A stretch of 35,092 nt of DNA from assembly GCA_021825505.1 (NCBI GenBank), contig JAKAHP010000003.1:1-35092 (forward strand), read 5' to 3'. The position numbers and the translations under genes were made by a program. Below the pieces are notes generated by a model. It saw only the letters and a program-made list of their open reading frames with translations, had not been told where the DNA came from and searched no databases. The DNA is from Pseudomonadota bacterium (GTDB lineage: Bacteria > Pseudomonadota > Gammaproteobacteria > Burkholderiales > Burkholderiaceae_C). Below, in pieces: positions 9,680 through 18,462 of the stretch (position 1 is its first letter; each line of letters opens with the position of its first letter).

Positions 9680-9696
9680 CGTCAATATTGCTGACG
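9680..9696. promoter_or_regulatory. Inverted repeat CGTCA-N7-TGACG with inner palindrome CAATATTG
   Basis: CGTCAATATTGCTGACG in the divergent cbbM / 9790 intergenic region. Confidence 0.3.
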
Positions 9697-9789
9697 ACCT
9701 GCTGACTAAGGAAAACCCTGATCTGGCGCGGGCGTGGCGGCGCGCGCCGCCCATGCACTAAGCTGCGTGACCTTTGCGCGAAGCCACCG

Positions 9790-10356
9790 ATGAATCTGCT
9801 CTGCCCACGTCTGCGCCGCGCCCTGGTCGCGCTGGCACTGCTGCCGCCCTGCCTGGCCGCCCCCGCGCTGGCGCACGCGCGCTTTGCCGGCGACGCCCCG
9901 GCGCCTGCCGTGCCGCTGGCGCTGGCCTTGCCGCGCCCTGCGCTGACGCCCGGTGCCATCGACCCCGCGGTGACCCAGGCCGATCTCGACCGCACCATCT
10001 GCGTGCCCGGCTACAGCCGCGCGGTGCGCCCGCCCGAGCGCTACACCGAGCGTCTCAAGCGCCGGCAGATGCGTCAGTACGGCTGGGCCGACCGCCGCCT
10101 GCGCGATTACGAGGAAGACCACCTGATCAGCCTCGAGCTCGGCGGCAGCCCGACCGATCCGCGCAACCTGTGGCCGCAGCCGCACCACGTCGTCGGCGGC
10201 TGGGGCAGCTACGCCAAGGACAAGCTGGAAAACCGCCTGCACGCGCTGGTGTGCCGCGGCGCATTGCCGCTGCGCACCGCGCAGCAGGCGATCGCCACCG
10301 ACTGGATCGGCGCCTATCGGCGCTGGGTCGGCGGGCAACCCGACACGCGGCGCTGA
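9790..10356 (+). CDS. Predicted secreted protein with HNH-like DH...N...H motif
   Basis: N-terminal signal-peptide-like MNLLCPRLRRALVALALLPPCLAAPALAHA; core YEEDHLISLELGGSPTDPRNLWPQPHH...AKDKLENRLHALVCRG. Confidence 0.75.
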   Translation: MNLLCPRLRRALVALALLPPCLAAPALAHARFAGDAPAPAVPLALALPRPALTPGAIDPAVTQADLDRTICVPGYSRAVRPPERYTERLKRRQMRQYGWADRRLRDYEEDHLISLELGGSPTDPRNLWPQPHHVVGGWGSYAKDKLENRLHALVCRGALPLRTAQQAIATDWIGAYRRWVGGQPDTRR

Positions 10357-10379
10357 GCGCTGCGCGCCGGCTCAGCGCC
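10349..10379. terminator. Candidate bidirectional terminator hairpin between convergent genes
   Basis: GGCGCTGAGC (10349-10358) / GCTCAGCGCC (10370-10379), perfect 10-bp stem and 11-nt loop, covering both stop codons; no U-tract. Confidence 0.4.
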
Positions 10380-11952
10380 CGCTCAGCCAGCGCGCGGCCA
10401 GCGTGTCCACGTCGAGCGGCCGCGCGGCATCGACCACGAGGCTGGCGGCACGCTCGTCGCTGCCCAGGGGTTCGCACCACGCGAACTGGCGCTCGAGCAC
10501 CGCCACATCCGCTTCCGAGGCGTCGTCGCCGCGGCGCTGGCGCGCCGCCACGCGCGTGCGCAGCAGCGTGGCGTCGGCGCGGCAGTCGAGGATCGCGAAC
10601 GGCACGCCGAGCCGGCGCGCCAGTTGGTGGAAGGCGTCGCGCTCCGCCGCGCGCAGGAACGCGGCGTCGACGATCACCGGCCAGCCCGCGCCCAGCGCGA
10701 GCGTCGCCGCCTCGTGCAGCCGCGCATAGGTGCGGCGCGTCGCGTCGGTCGAATAGACCAGGTCGCGCCCGAGCGCGGCGCTCGAGGCCAGCGCGTGCAG
10801 GCCGAACAGGCGTTTGCGCACCACGTCCGAGCGCAGGCGCACCGCGCCGGCGGCTTCGAGCAACTGTGCGCTGACGTGGCTCTTGCCGGAGCCGGACACA
10901 CCGTGCGTGATCAGCAGCCGCGCCCCCGGCGATTCGCGCAGCGTGCTGGCTGCCGCCAGGTAGTCGGGGCCGGTCGCGGTCAGGCCTTCGGCGCCGCCGA
11001 TGGCCGCGACCAGCGCGCGCACCACCGCACGGTACACCGCGTAATAGCGATGCACCGCGAGGCCGGCGTAATCGTCGGTGCCTTCGAGCCAGCGGTCGAG
11101 CAGCCGCGCGGCGAGGTCGGGGCGGCCGTGCGCGTGCAGGTCCATGGTGGCGAACGCGAGGTCGGCCTGCACGTCGATCCAGCGCAGCGCCGGATCGAAC
11201 TCGACGCCGTCGAACGCGGTGACGACATCGCCGAGCACGACCAGATTGTCCAGATGCAGGTCGCCATGGCCCTCGCGCACCCACCCCTGCTGGTGTCGCT
11301 GCGCGAAGGTCGGCAGCAAGCGCCGCCCGCTGGCCTCGCACCAGCGCGCCAGCGCCGGCACGCGCGGGTCGTCCAGGCGCGCGGCGAGGCGCTCCAGCGC
11401 GTCGGTGGTGGCACCGACGACGGCGCGCGGTGTGCCATGGGGCGAACGCGCGGCGGCACGCGCCGCGTCGTTGTGGAACGCGGACAAGGCGCTCGCGAGG
11501 CAGTCGATGGTCGCGCCGTCGAGCCGTCCGGCGGCCAGGCGCCGGCCGAGCAGCGCGTCGTCGGCGAACTGGCGCATGCGTACCGCCCAGTCGATCGAAG
11601 CGCCGCTGCCGTGCAGGCGTGGTGCCGCGGCGCTGCCGCGCACCGCGACGACGTCGAGGTACAGATCGGGCGCCAGTCGGCGGTTCAGCCTGAGCTCATC
11701 GAGGCAGGCGCGATGGCGGTGGGCGCGGTCGCTGAAGTCGAGGAAATCGAGCTTGACCGGCTTCTTGATCTTCCATGCCTGCTCGCCGTCGAGCAGCACC
11801 CAGGAGATGTGGGTCTCGATGCAGCGCACCACGCGTCCGGTATGCGCCTGCAGCGCGCGTCGCAGCGCATCGATGTCGAGCGGCGGCGGCGGTGCGTCGC
11901 CTGCGGCCTGCGCGGCGTGCAACGGATTCGCGTGCTGGGGCGATGGCTGCAT
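10372..11952 (-). CDS. Fused aminoglycoside-phosphotransferase-like and P-loop (AAA/zeta-like) kinase protein
   Basis: WVREGHGDLHLDNLVVLGDVVTAFDGVEFDPALRWIDVQADLAF (APH-type) followed by THGVSGSGKSHVSAQLLE (Walker A). Internal ATG at 11952 preferred over the ORF start at 12090. Confidence 0.85.
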   Translation of the reverse strand: MQPSPQHANPLHAAQAAGDAPPPPLDIDALRRALQAHTGRVVRCIETHISWVLLDGEQAWKIKKPVKLDFLDFSDRAHRHRACLDELRLNRRLAPDLYLDVVAVRGSAAAPRLHGSGASIDWAVRMRQFADDALLGRRLAAGRLDGATIDCLASALSAFHNDAARAAARSPHGTPRAVVGATTDALERLAARLDDPRVPALARWCEASGRRLLPTFAQRHQQGWVREGHGDLHLDNLVVLGDVVTAFDGVEFDPALRWIDVQADLAFATMDLHAHGRPDLAARLLDRWLEGTDDYAGLAVHRYYAVYRAVVRALVAAIGGAEGLTATGPDYLAAASTLRESPGARLLITHGVSGSGKSHVSAQLLEAAGAVRLRSDVVRKRLFGLHALASSAALGRDLVYSTDATRRTYARLHEAATLALGAGWPVIVDAAFLRAAERDAFHQLARRLGVPFAILDCRADATLLRTRVAARQRRGDDASEADVAVLERQFAWCEPLGSDERAASLVVDAARPLDVDTLAARWLSGR

Positions 11953-12104
11953 CGTGCGGCCTCCTCGGTGCATTGTCGGGGCCGCGACGGGCCGCGTCCA
12001 GCAGGGCGTGGTGTGGCGCCCAGACCACGGGTTTTCACCAGCGGCAGGTGATGCGCCACGCGCAATAAATGGCGGATATAGTCTGACCAAAACGAAAACT
12101 GGCC

Positions 12105-13700
12105 GTGCACAAGCTCCCTGAATTGCGCTGGGACGCGTCGATTGCGACCGGTGTGGCCGAAGTCGACGCGCAGCACCAGCATTTGTTCGACGTGTTCAAT
12201 GCGGCGGCGCGTGCGCAGGCCGCCGGCAGCGCGCAGGCCGATGCGCTGATCACCGAGCTGATCGACTACACGCGCGAGCATTTCCGCACCGAAGCCGAGC
12301 TGATGCGGCGCTGGCCGGTCGATCCCGCGGGCAAGGCCGCCCACCTGGGCGCGCACCAGCGCTTCGTCGACTTTCTCGACCAGGCCCAGGCGGTGGCGGC
12401 CGATCAGCCGGCCGAAACCGTGCTCGACCTGCTGGCGTTTCTCGCACAATGGCTGCTGCACCATGTCGCCGGGGTCGACGCGCGGCTGGCGCGCGAAGTG
12501 CGCGCGCTCGAGGCCGGTGCACCGTTGCCGCCGCTCGAGACTGACGCGCCGATGCAGCGCCTGAGCGACGCCATGGGCCAGCTGACCGACGCGCTGGTGC
12601 AGCGCACCTTCGAGTTGCTCAGCGAGCGCGAGCGCCTGGCCAATCTGCAAAAGCTCTACCGCGTGCTGCTGCACTCGGGGGACGTGCTGATCCAGAGCCG
12701 CAGCGAGCAGGAGATGCTCGACAGCCTGTGCAGCAAGATCGTGCAGCACACGCCGTTCCATGCCGCGTGGATCGGCCGGCCGCGCGGCGAGGGCGAGCTG
12801 TTCGAGGTGCTGGCCAAGTTCGGCGAGGGTACCGGGCAGGTCGATGCGGCGACGCCGCGCATGACCCCCGAGTACCGCAATTCGATGACGGTACGCGCGT
12901 GGACCGGAGGCCAGCTGCTGTACAGCAACGACACGCTGGCCGATGTGCTGCTCGAACCCTGGCACGCGGGGCTGGCCGAACACCGCTGGTTCAGCGCGCT
13001 GGCGGTGCCGATCCTGCGCGGCGGGGCGATCTGGGGCGTGCTCACGCTGGCGTCGCCGCGCCGCGGCACCTTCGACGACGCGACGCTCGACGTGTGCGCG
13101 CGCATCGCCGCCTTGCTCGGTTACGGCCTCGATGAACTCGACCTGAAGGCGCGCATCCAGTCCCTGCAAAGCGTCGAGGCCACGCTGGCGCGCACCGACG
13201 CGCTGACCGGTCTGCCCAACCGCTACGCGCTGGACGAGCATCTGCGCGCGGTGATGCCGCAGGCGCGGCGGCAAGGTCTGGTGCTGGCGCTCGGGCTGCT
13301 CGACCTGGACGATTTCAAGCAGGTCAACGATCAGCACGGCCACGACGCCGGCGACGCACTGTTGCGCGAGTTCGGCCGCCGCGTGCGCGAAGGGCTGCGC
13401 AGCGCCGACTTTTTCGCCCGGCTTGGCGGCGACGAGTTCGTCGTCGTGTTCGAGCGGCTCGACGCCGGGGCGCAGGTCGAGAGCGGGCTCGAGCGTTTGC
13501 ATCGCGCCGTCGAAATCCCCTTCATACTCCAAGGTGGGCAGCGTGCAACCGTAGGAATGACGATGGGTTTGGCGCTATACCCAGCCGATGGCGATTCCGT
13601 GCGGGAGCTGTTGCGCAGCGCCGACGCGGCGATGTACCTGGCCAAGCTGCACAAGCGTGAGCGCACCCACTGGTGGCGCTTCGCCGCGTCCGCGGCCTGA
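12105..13700 (+). CDS. Bacteriohemerythrin - GAF - GGDEF diguanylate cyclase
   Basis: Hemerythrin ligand pattern: VDAQHQHLFDVFN, EHFRTEAELM (HxxxE), HLGAHQRF (HxxxH), LLHHVAGVD (HxxxxD). GAF with FHAAWIGRP; LRSADFFARLGGDEFVVVFE. Confidence 0.92.
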   Translation: MHKLPELRWDASIATGVAEVDAQHQHLFDVFNAAARAQAAGSAQADALITELIDYTREHFRTEAELMRRWPVDPAGKAAHLGAHQRFVDFLDQAQAVAADQPAETVLDLLAFLAQWLLHHVAGVDARLAREVRALEAGAPLPPLETDAPMQRLSDAMGQLTDALVQRTFELLSERERLANLQKLYRVLLHSGDVLIQSRSEQEMLDSLCSKIVQHTPFHAAWIGRPRGEGELFEVLAKFGEGTGQVDAATPRMTPEYRNSMTVRAWTGGQLLYSNDTLADVLLEPWHAGLAEHRWFSALAVPILRGGAIWGVLTLASPRRGTFDDATLDVCARIAALLGYGLDELDLKARIQSLQSVEATLARTDALTGLPNRYALDEHLRAVMPQARRQGLVLALGLLDLDDFKQVNDQHGHDAGDALLREFGRRVREGLRSADFFARLGGDEFVVVFERLDAGAQVESGLERLHRAVEIPFILQGGQRATVGMTMGLALYPADGDSVRELLRSADAAMYLAKLHKRERTHWWRFAASAA

Positions 13701-13716
13701 GCCGCGGACGCGGCGA
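13681..13716. other. Perfect 16-bp stem / 4-nt loop hairpin spanning the stop codon of the hemerythrin-GGDEF gene
   Basis: TCGCCGCGTCCGCGGC-CTGA-GCCGCGGACGCGGCGA; TGA of the CDS is 13698-13700. Confidence 0.8.
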
Positions 13717-13768
13717 TACACTGCGCGCCTATGCTGGACCCGCGCCCAGGCGGGCTGATTGCCGAACG

Positions 13769-16700
13769 ATGCCACCACCGATGAACTCCGGGGCCGCGCC
13801 GCGCGAGCGCGCCGGGCCACGCGACGCCCACGCCGACCGGGTGCGCCTGCTCTACGCCGGGGTGGTGCCGGCGGCGATCGGCGGCGTCGTCGTGCCGCTG
13901 GCGGTCGCCTGGCTGCTGCGCGCGCATGCCCCCGCGCATTGGCTGCTGGCGTGGATTGCGGCACAAGCGCTGGCGCACGGCGCGCTGCTGGGAGTCGCAC
14001 GCTGGCGCGCGCGCCACGCCGAACCCGACGCCGAGGTCTGGCTGCGGCGCTTTCGCGCCTGCGCGCTCGCGGTCGGCGCTGCCTGGTCGCTGCTGCCCCT
14101 GGCGCTGTTTCCGTCGACGGTGCTGCTGCAGCTGCTCGTCACCTGCGTGCTGATCGCGTCGGCCGGCGTGGTGCTGGCCAAACTGGTGCCCGACCTGCCG
14201 TCGGCGCTGCTGTTCCTGGCGCCGTCCGGGCTCGCGCTCACCGCCCAGCTCGCGGCGTCGGCGCACCCGATGATGCACGTCGTCGCGTTGCTGGCGGCGC
14301 TGTACTTCATCGCGATCGGCGTCGCGATGCGCGCCACCAGCGCGGCGTTCGACGAGAACGCGCGCATGCGTGCGCTCAACGCCAGGCTGGCCGATTACAA
14401 CGCCTTCCTCGGCCAGGTCCACCGCACCATCGCGCTGGCGCAGGACGAGGCCGACCTGCTGCAGACGATCTGCGCGCTCGCGGTGCGCTACGCCGGCGTG
14501 CGCCTGGCCTGGGTCGGCCGGCCCGACGCGCAGGGGCGCATCCGCTTCGTCGGCAAGTCCGGGCCGGCGCTGGCGGTGCTCGACACGCTCGAACTCAGCG
14601 TCGACGCGGCGCCCGACGGCAGCGAAGGCAGCGTCGCACGCGCCTGGCGCGAGCAGCGCGCGCTGTTCAACGTGGCGCGGCCGGCGGCGATCCGGCCGTG
14701 GCTGCAGCGCGCCGCGGCGCAGAACCTGGACACCAGCGCGGTGCTTCCGATCCGGCGGCGCGGCGAGGCGTGGGCACTGCTCGCGCTGTACGCGGCCAGC
14801 TCCGATCCCTTCGACGAGGCGCTGCAGCGCGTGCTGCTCGACCTCGCCGACAGCGTCTCGCACGGGCTCGACGTGATCGAGGCGCGACGCTGGACCGAAA
14901 CCCTCAGCGAGCACAGCGAGGCCGGTGTCGCGCTGGTGCGCCAGCGCCGCATCGTGTCGGCCAACCGGCGCTTCGCGCGCATGTTCGGGTTCGACACGGT
15001 CGATGCGCTGGTCGGCATGCCCACGCGCGAGCTCTATCCCGATGCGGCGACCTACCAGGCGGTCGGCGCGCACCACGCACGCCTGGCCGACGGCGAGACG
15101 GTGCGCCTGCAGTCGATCCCGTTCCGCCGGCGCGACGGCCGCACGCTGCCCTGCGACCTGACCGGCTCGCGCATCGACGCCGAGCAGTCGATCTGGACCT
15201 TCGTCGACGTCGAGCGGCGCGACGAGGAACATCGCCAGTTGCTGCAGCTCGAGCGGCTGTACCGCGCGCTGCTCGGCGAAGCCGACGTGCTGCTGCAGGC
15301 GCGTACCGAGCAGTTGATGCTCGAGCAGACCTGCGCCCGGCTGGGCGGCGAGGCGATTTTCCACGCCGCGTGGATCGGCCGCCCCGACGCCGCCGGGCGC
15401 ATGCAGGTGCTGGCGCGCGCTGGAGCTGGCGCCGGCGCGCTCGACCAGATGGCGATCACCATCGACGATCCGCAATCGCTGGTGGCGCGCGCCTGGCGCG
15501 AAGGATCCGTGGTGCATATGAACGACGCGGCGCGGCGCGCGAGCCCCTGGGTGGCGGAGTTCGAGCGCCACCGCTGGGGCTCGGCACTGGCGGTGCCGGT
15601 GCAGCGCGGCGACGCGCGCTGGGGGGTGCTGGCCTTCGTGTCGCTGGACGCCGCTGCGTTCGACGCCAAGACCATCGAAGTCTGCACCCGCGTCGCGGCG
15701 TTGCTCGGCCACGCGCTCGACGAGCTCGACCTGAAGCAGCGCATCTCGCAGTTGCAGGCGGAGGAGGCGCACCGCGCGCGCCACGACGTGCTGACCGGCC
15801 TGCCCAACCGACGTGCGCTCGAGCAGCACCTGCCGCAGGCCATCGCTCGCGCCGCGCGCGCCGGCACGGCGCTGGCGCTGGGCATGATCGACCTCGACGA
15901 CTTCAAACCGGTCAACGACCGCTACGGCCACGAGGCCGGCGACACCCTGCTGCGCGAGCTCGGCGCGCGGCTGCAGCGCGTGTTGCGCGCCACCGATCTG
16001 GTCGTGCGGCTCGGCGGCGACGAATTCGTCGTCGTGCTCGAGCAGCTCGACCGCACGCAACATCTGGCCGAGCTCGACGCCTCGCTGCAGCGCCTGCACC
16101 AGGCGGTCGAGACGCCGTTCGACCTCGGTGGCGGCCGGCGCGCCGAGGTCGGCATGAGCATGGGCGTGGCGCTGTACCCGATCGACGACGTCGAGCCCGA
16201 TGCGCTGATGCGTCGTGCCGACGCCGCGATGTACCGCGCCAAGGCCGACAAGGTCGGCCGCCTCGCCTGGTGGAGCCTGGGCGATGAAGCGCCGCGCGCG
16301 CCGGCGCGCGAAGCACCGTTCGACGCGTTCGGCGACGCCGCGGCGGCGCTGCTGGGCGCGGTGTGCGCGGAGCTGGCGCCGGTCAGGCAGCAGTTCATCG
16401 AGGACTTCTACGCCGAGCTGACGCGCCACGACGAGACCGCCGCGGTGCTGGCCAGTCTGTCGGCCGAGGAATTGGTGCGGCTGCAACAGGCGCAGGCGCA
16501 GCATCTGGCGTTTCTGCTCGACCCGTCGAGCAGCGCGCTGGCGATCGTCGAACGCGCACGCCACCTCGGCGAAGTGCATGCGCTGATCGGCGTCAGCCCG
16601 TCGTGGCTGACGCGTGCGACCAACGTCTACCACGATCTGTTGCAGCGCCACGTCGACCGCAGCGCGCTGGCGGCACGCGAGCGCTACCACACGCTGCGCG

Positions 16701-18349
16701 CGGCCGACGCGCGCCTGCAACTGGACCTGCACACCGAGCTCGACGCGATGCAGGCGGTGGCCGACACCTACAGCGCGCACGCGGCGCGCGCCTTGCCGCC
16801 CGCCGGCGCCAGCTGGGCCAGCCTGGTGCAGTCCGAACTCGACGCACTCGGTGCGCTGCCCGGCGTGCGCGCCTGCCAGCTGCTGCGCCCGCGCGACGAC
16901 GGCTCGTTCGCCATCGAGTTCAGCGGCGGCCCGGCCGCGGCCTCGATGGAGCGCGTCGCGCAGACCGCGGGCCTGACGCCGCAGCTCGACGCGCGCCAGC
17001 GCGCCGGCCAGGGGCTGAACCCGCTGGCCTGGCACAGCGAGCAGATCCAGCACAGCGACGCCTACGCGCTGGATGCGCGCACCCAGGTCTGGCACGAGGC
17101 GCTGGCCGCGCTGGGCATACGCAGCATCGTCGCGATTCCGGTGCTCGGCGGGCACGGCCCCGAGTTCGTGCTGGCCATCGAAGGCGCGTTCCCGCATCAA
17201 TTCTCCAACCGCTGGGCGCGCGACCTGTGCGTGGCGCTGCAGAATCGCTGGAGCCAGATCGCGCGGCTGACACAGCCCGGCGCAGCGACGCCGCTGACGG
17301 TCACGCAGGCCACCGAATTCCGCCGCCTGTTCCATTCCGGTGCGCTGTGCATGGACATGCAGCCGGTGATCAACCTGCGCGACGGCCGCCTGGTCAAGCT
17401 CGAGGCGCTGGCGCGGCTGCGCCGCGCCGATGGCGGCATCATCGCGCCGGCGCAGTTCCTGCCGTCGCTGCGCGACAGCGACCTCGACGCGCTGTTCCGC
17501 CAGGGCCTGGAAATCGCACTGGGCTGGCAGCGCGCCTGGCGCGAGCGCGGCCTCGACGTCGAGCTGGCGCTGAACCTGGCCCCGTCGACGCTGGTGCACG
17601 CCGACTGCGCGGCGTGGGTCGCCGAGGCCTTGCAGCGCCACGCCATCGAGCCGCAGCGCCTGACGCTGGAACTGCTCGAGAACCAGCAAGTTGCCGAAGG
17701 GCGACGCGACGAGGCGATCGCTGCATTGCAGCGTGTCGGCGTGCGCCTGGCAATCGACGACCTGGGGTCGGGCTACAGCAGCCTGAAGCGGCTGGCCAGC
17801 CTGAACTTCGACGTGATCAAGGCCGACCAGTCGCTGGTGCGCGACGTCGCCGCCGATCCGGTGAAGACGCTCAGCCTGGTGCGCACCATCGTGCAGATCG
17901 GACGCGACTTCGATCGCGAAGTGGTCGTCGAGGGCCTGGAAACCGCACCGTTGATCGAAGCCGTGATGCGCCTGGGCGCCAGCCAGGGCCAGGGCTGGGG
18001 CCTGTCGCGGCCGATGCCGCCGGAGACGGTGCTGAACTGGGCCGCGCAATGGCGCTGGAATACGACGCCGCAGGCCGGCATCGCCAGCTATCTCGGTGCG
18101 CTGGCCTATCACTGGCGCTACATGCACGAGGACGTCGGCCGCTTCCCGCTGCAGCACGACGCGTGTCCGCTGAGTGCCTTCCTCGAGGCGCGCGGGCACG
18201 GCGCGGAGGACCCCGGCCACTGGCACCGCGCGGTGCACGAGGCGGCCGACGCGCAGGCACGCACCGCGGCCAGCCGCCAGCTGCTGGCCTGGCTGGCCGC
18301 GCGCGTGCGCATCGAGGCGGGGCACACGCCCCCTGAGGCCGCAGGCTAG
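13769..18349 (+). CDS. 6TM - GAF - PAS - GAF - GGDEF - protoglobin - GAF - EAL - Cys/His-tail protein, about 1526 aa
   Basis: LRATDLVVRLGGDEFVVVLE; HLGEVHALIGVSPSWLTRATNVYHDLL (close to GCS F-helix VHxRIGxxPxW); LEALARL, NLAPSTL, LTLELLENQ, IDDLGSGYSSLKRL, IKADQS, VEGLET, QGWGLSRPMPP. ATG at 13769 (MPPPMNSG). Confidence 0.92.
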   Translation: MPPPMNSGAAPRERAGPRDAHADRVRLLYAGVVPAAIGGVVVPLAVAWLLRAHAPAHWLLAWIAAQALAHGALLGVARWRARHAEPDAEVWLRRFRACALAVGAAWSLLPLALFPSTVLLQLLVTCVLIASAGVVLAKLVPDLPSALLFLAPSGLALTAQLAASAHPMMHVVALLAALYFIAIGVAMRATSAAFDENARMRALNARLADYNAFLGQVHRTIALAQDEADLLQTICALAVRYAGVRLAWVGRPDAQGRIRFVGKSGPALAVLDTLELSVDAAPDGSEGSVARAWREQRALFNVARPAAIRPWLQRAAAQNLDTSAVLPIRRRGEAWALLALYAASSDPFDEALQRVLLDLADSVSHGLDVIEARRWTETLSEHSEAGVALVRQRRIVSANRRFARMFGFDTVDALVGMPTRELYPDAATYQAVGAHHARLADGETVRLQSIPFRRRDGRTLPCDLTGSRIDAEQSIWTFVDVERRDEEHRQLLQLERLYRALLGEADVLLQARTEQLMLEQTCARLGGEAIFHAAWIGRPDAAGRMQVLARAGAGAGALDQMAITIDDPQSLVARAWREGSVVHMNDAARRASPWVAEFERHRWGSALAVPVQRGDARWGVLAFVSLDAAAFDAKTIEVCTRVAALLGHALDELDLKQRISQLQAEEAHRARHDVLTGLPNRRALEQHLPQAIARAARAGTALALGMIDLDDFKPVNDRYGHEAGDTLLRELGARLQRVLRATDLVVRLGGDEFVVVLEQLDRTQHLAELDASLQRLHQAVETPFDLGGGRRAEVGMSMGVALYPIDDVEPDALMRRADAAMYRAKADKVGRLAWWSLGDEAPRAPAREAPFDAFGDAAAALLGAVCAELAPVRQQFIEDFYAELTRHDETAAVLASLSAEELVRLQQAQAQHLAFLLDPSSSALAIVERARHLGEVHALIGVSPSWLTRATNVYHDLLQRHVDRSALAARERYHTLRAADARLQLDLHTELDAMQAVADTYSAHAARALPPAGASWASLVQSELDALGALPGVRACQLLRPRDDGSFAIEFSGGPAAASMERVAQTAGLTPQLDARQRAGQGLNPLAWHSEQIQHSDAYALDARTQVWHEALAALGIRSIVAIPVLGGHGPEFVLAIEGAFPHQFSNRWARDLCVALQNRWSQIARLTQPGAATPLTVTQATEFRRLFHSGALCMDMQPVINLRDGRLVKLEALARLRRADGGIIAPAQFLPSLRDSDLDALFRQGLEIALGWQRAWRERGLDVELALNLAPSTLVHADCAAWVAEALQRHAIEPQRLTLELLENQQVAEGRRDEAIAALQRVGVRLAIDDLGSGYSSLKRLASLNFDVIKADQSLVRDVAADPVKTLSLVRTIVQIGRDFDREVVVEGLETAPLIEAVMRLGASQGQGWGLSRPMPPETVLNWAAQWRWNTTPQAGIASYLGALAYHWRYMHEDVGRFPLQHDACPLSAFLEARGHGAEDPGHWHRAVHEAADAQARTAASRQLLAWLAARVRIEAGHTPPEAAG

Positions 18350-18462
18350 TTCTTTCGAACGAGGGCGGTGCGCCGTCCTTTCGGCGAATTCCCAGGGCGT
18401 CGGCGCTCACCTAGAGTGGCCGCTCCGACCCGACACGCGCCGTTGCGCTGCGCGACCGAACC

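Noticed and set aside
13331-18325. 1664-aa minus-strand ORF
   Set aside because: Exactly antisense to the well-supported GGDEF-globin-EAL genes; open only because of strong GC3 bias. The translation has no recognisable domains.
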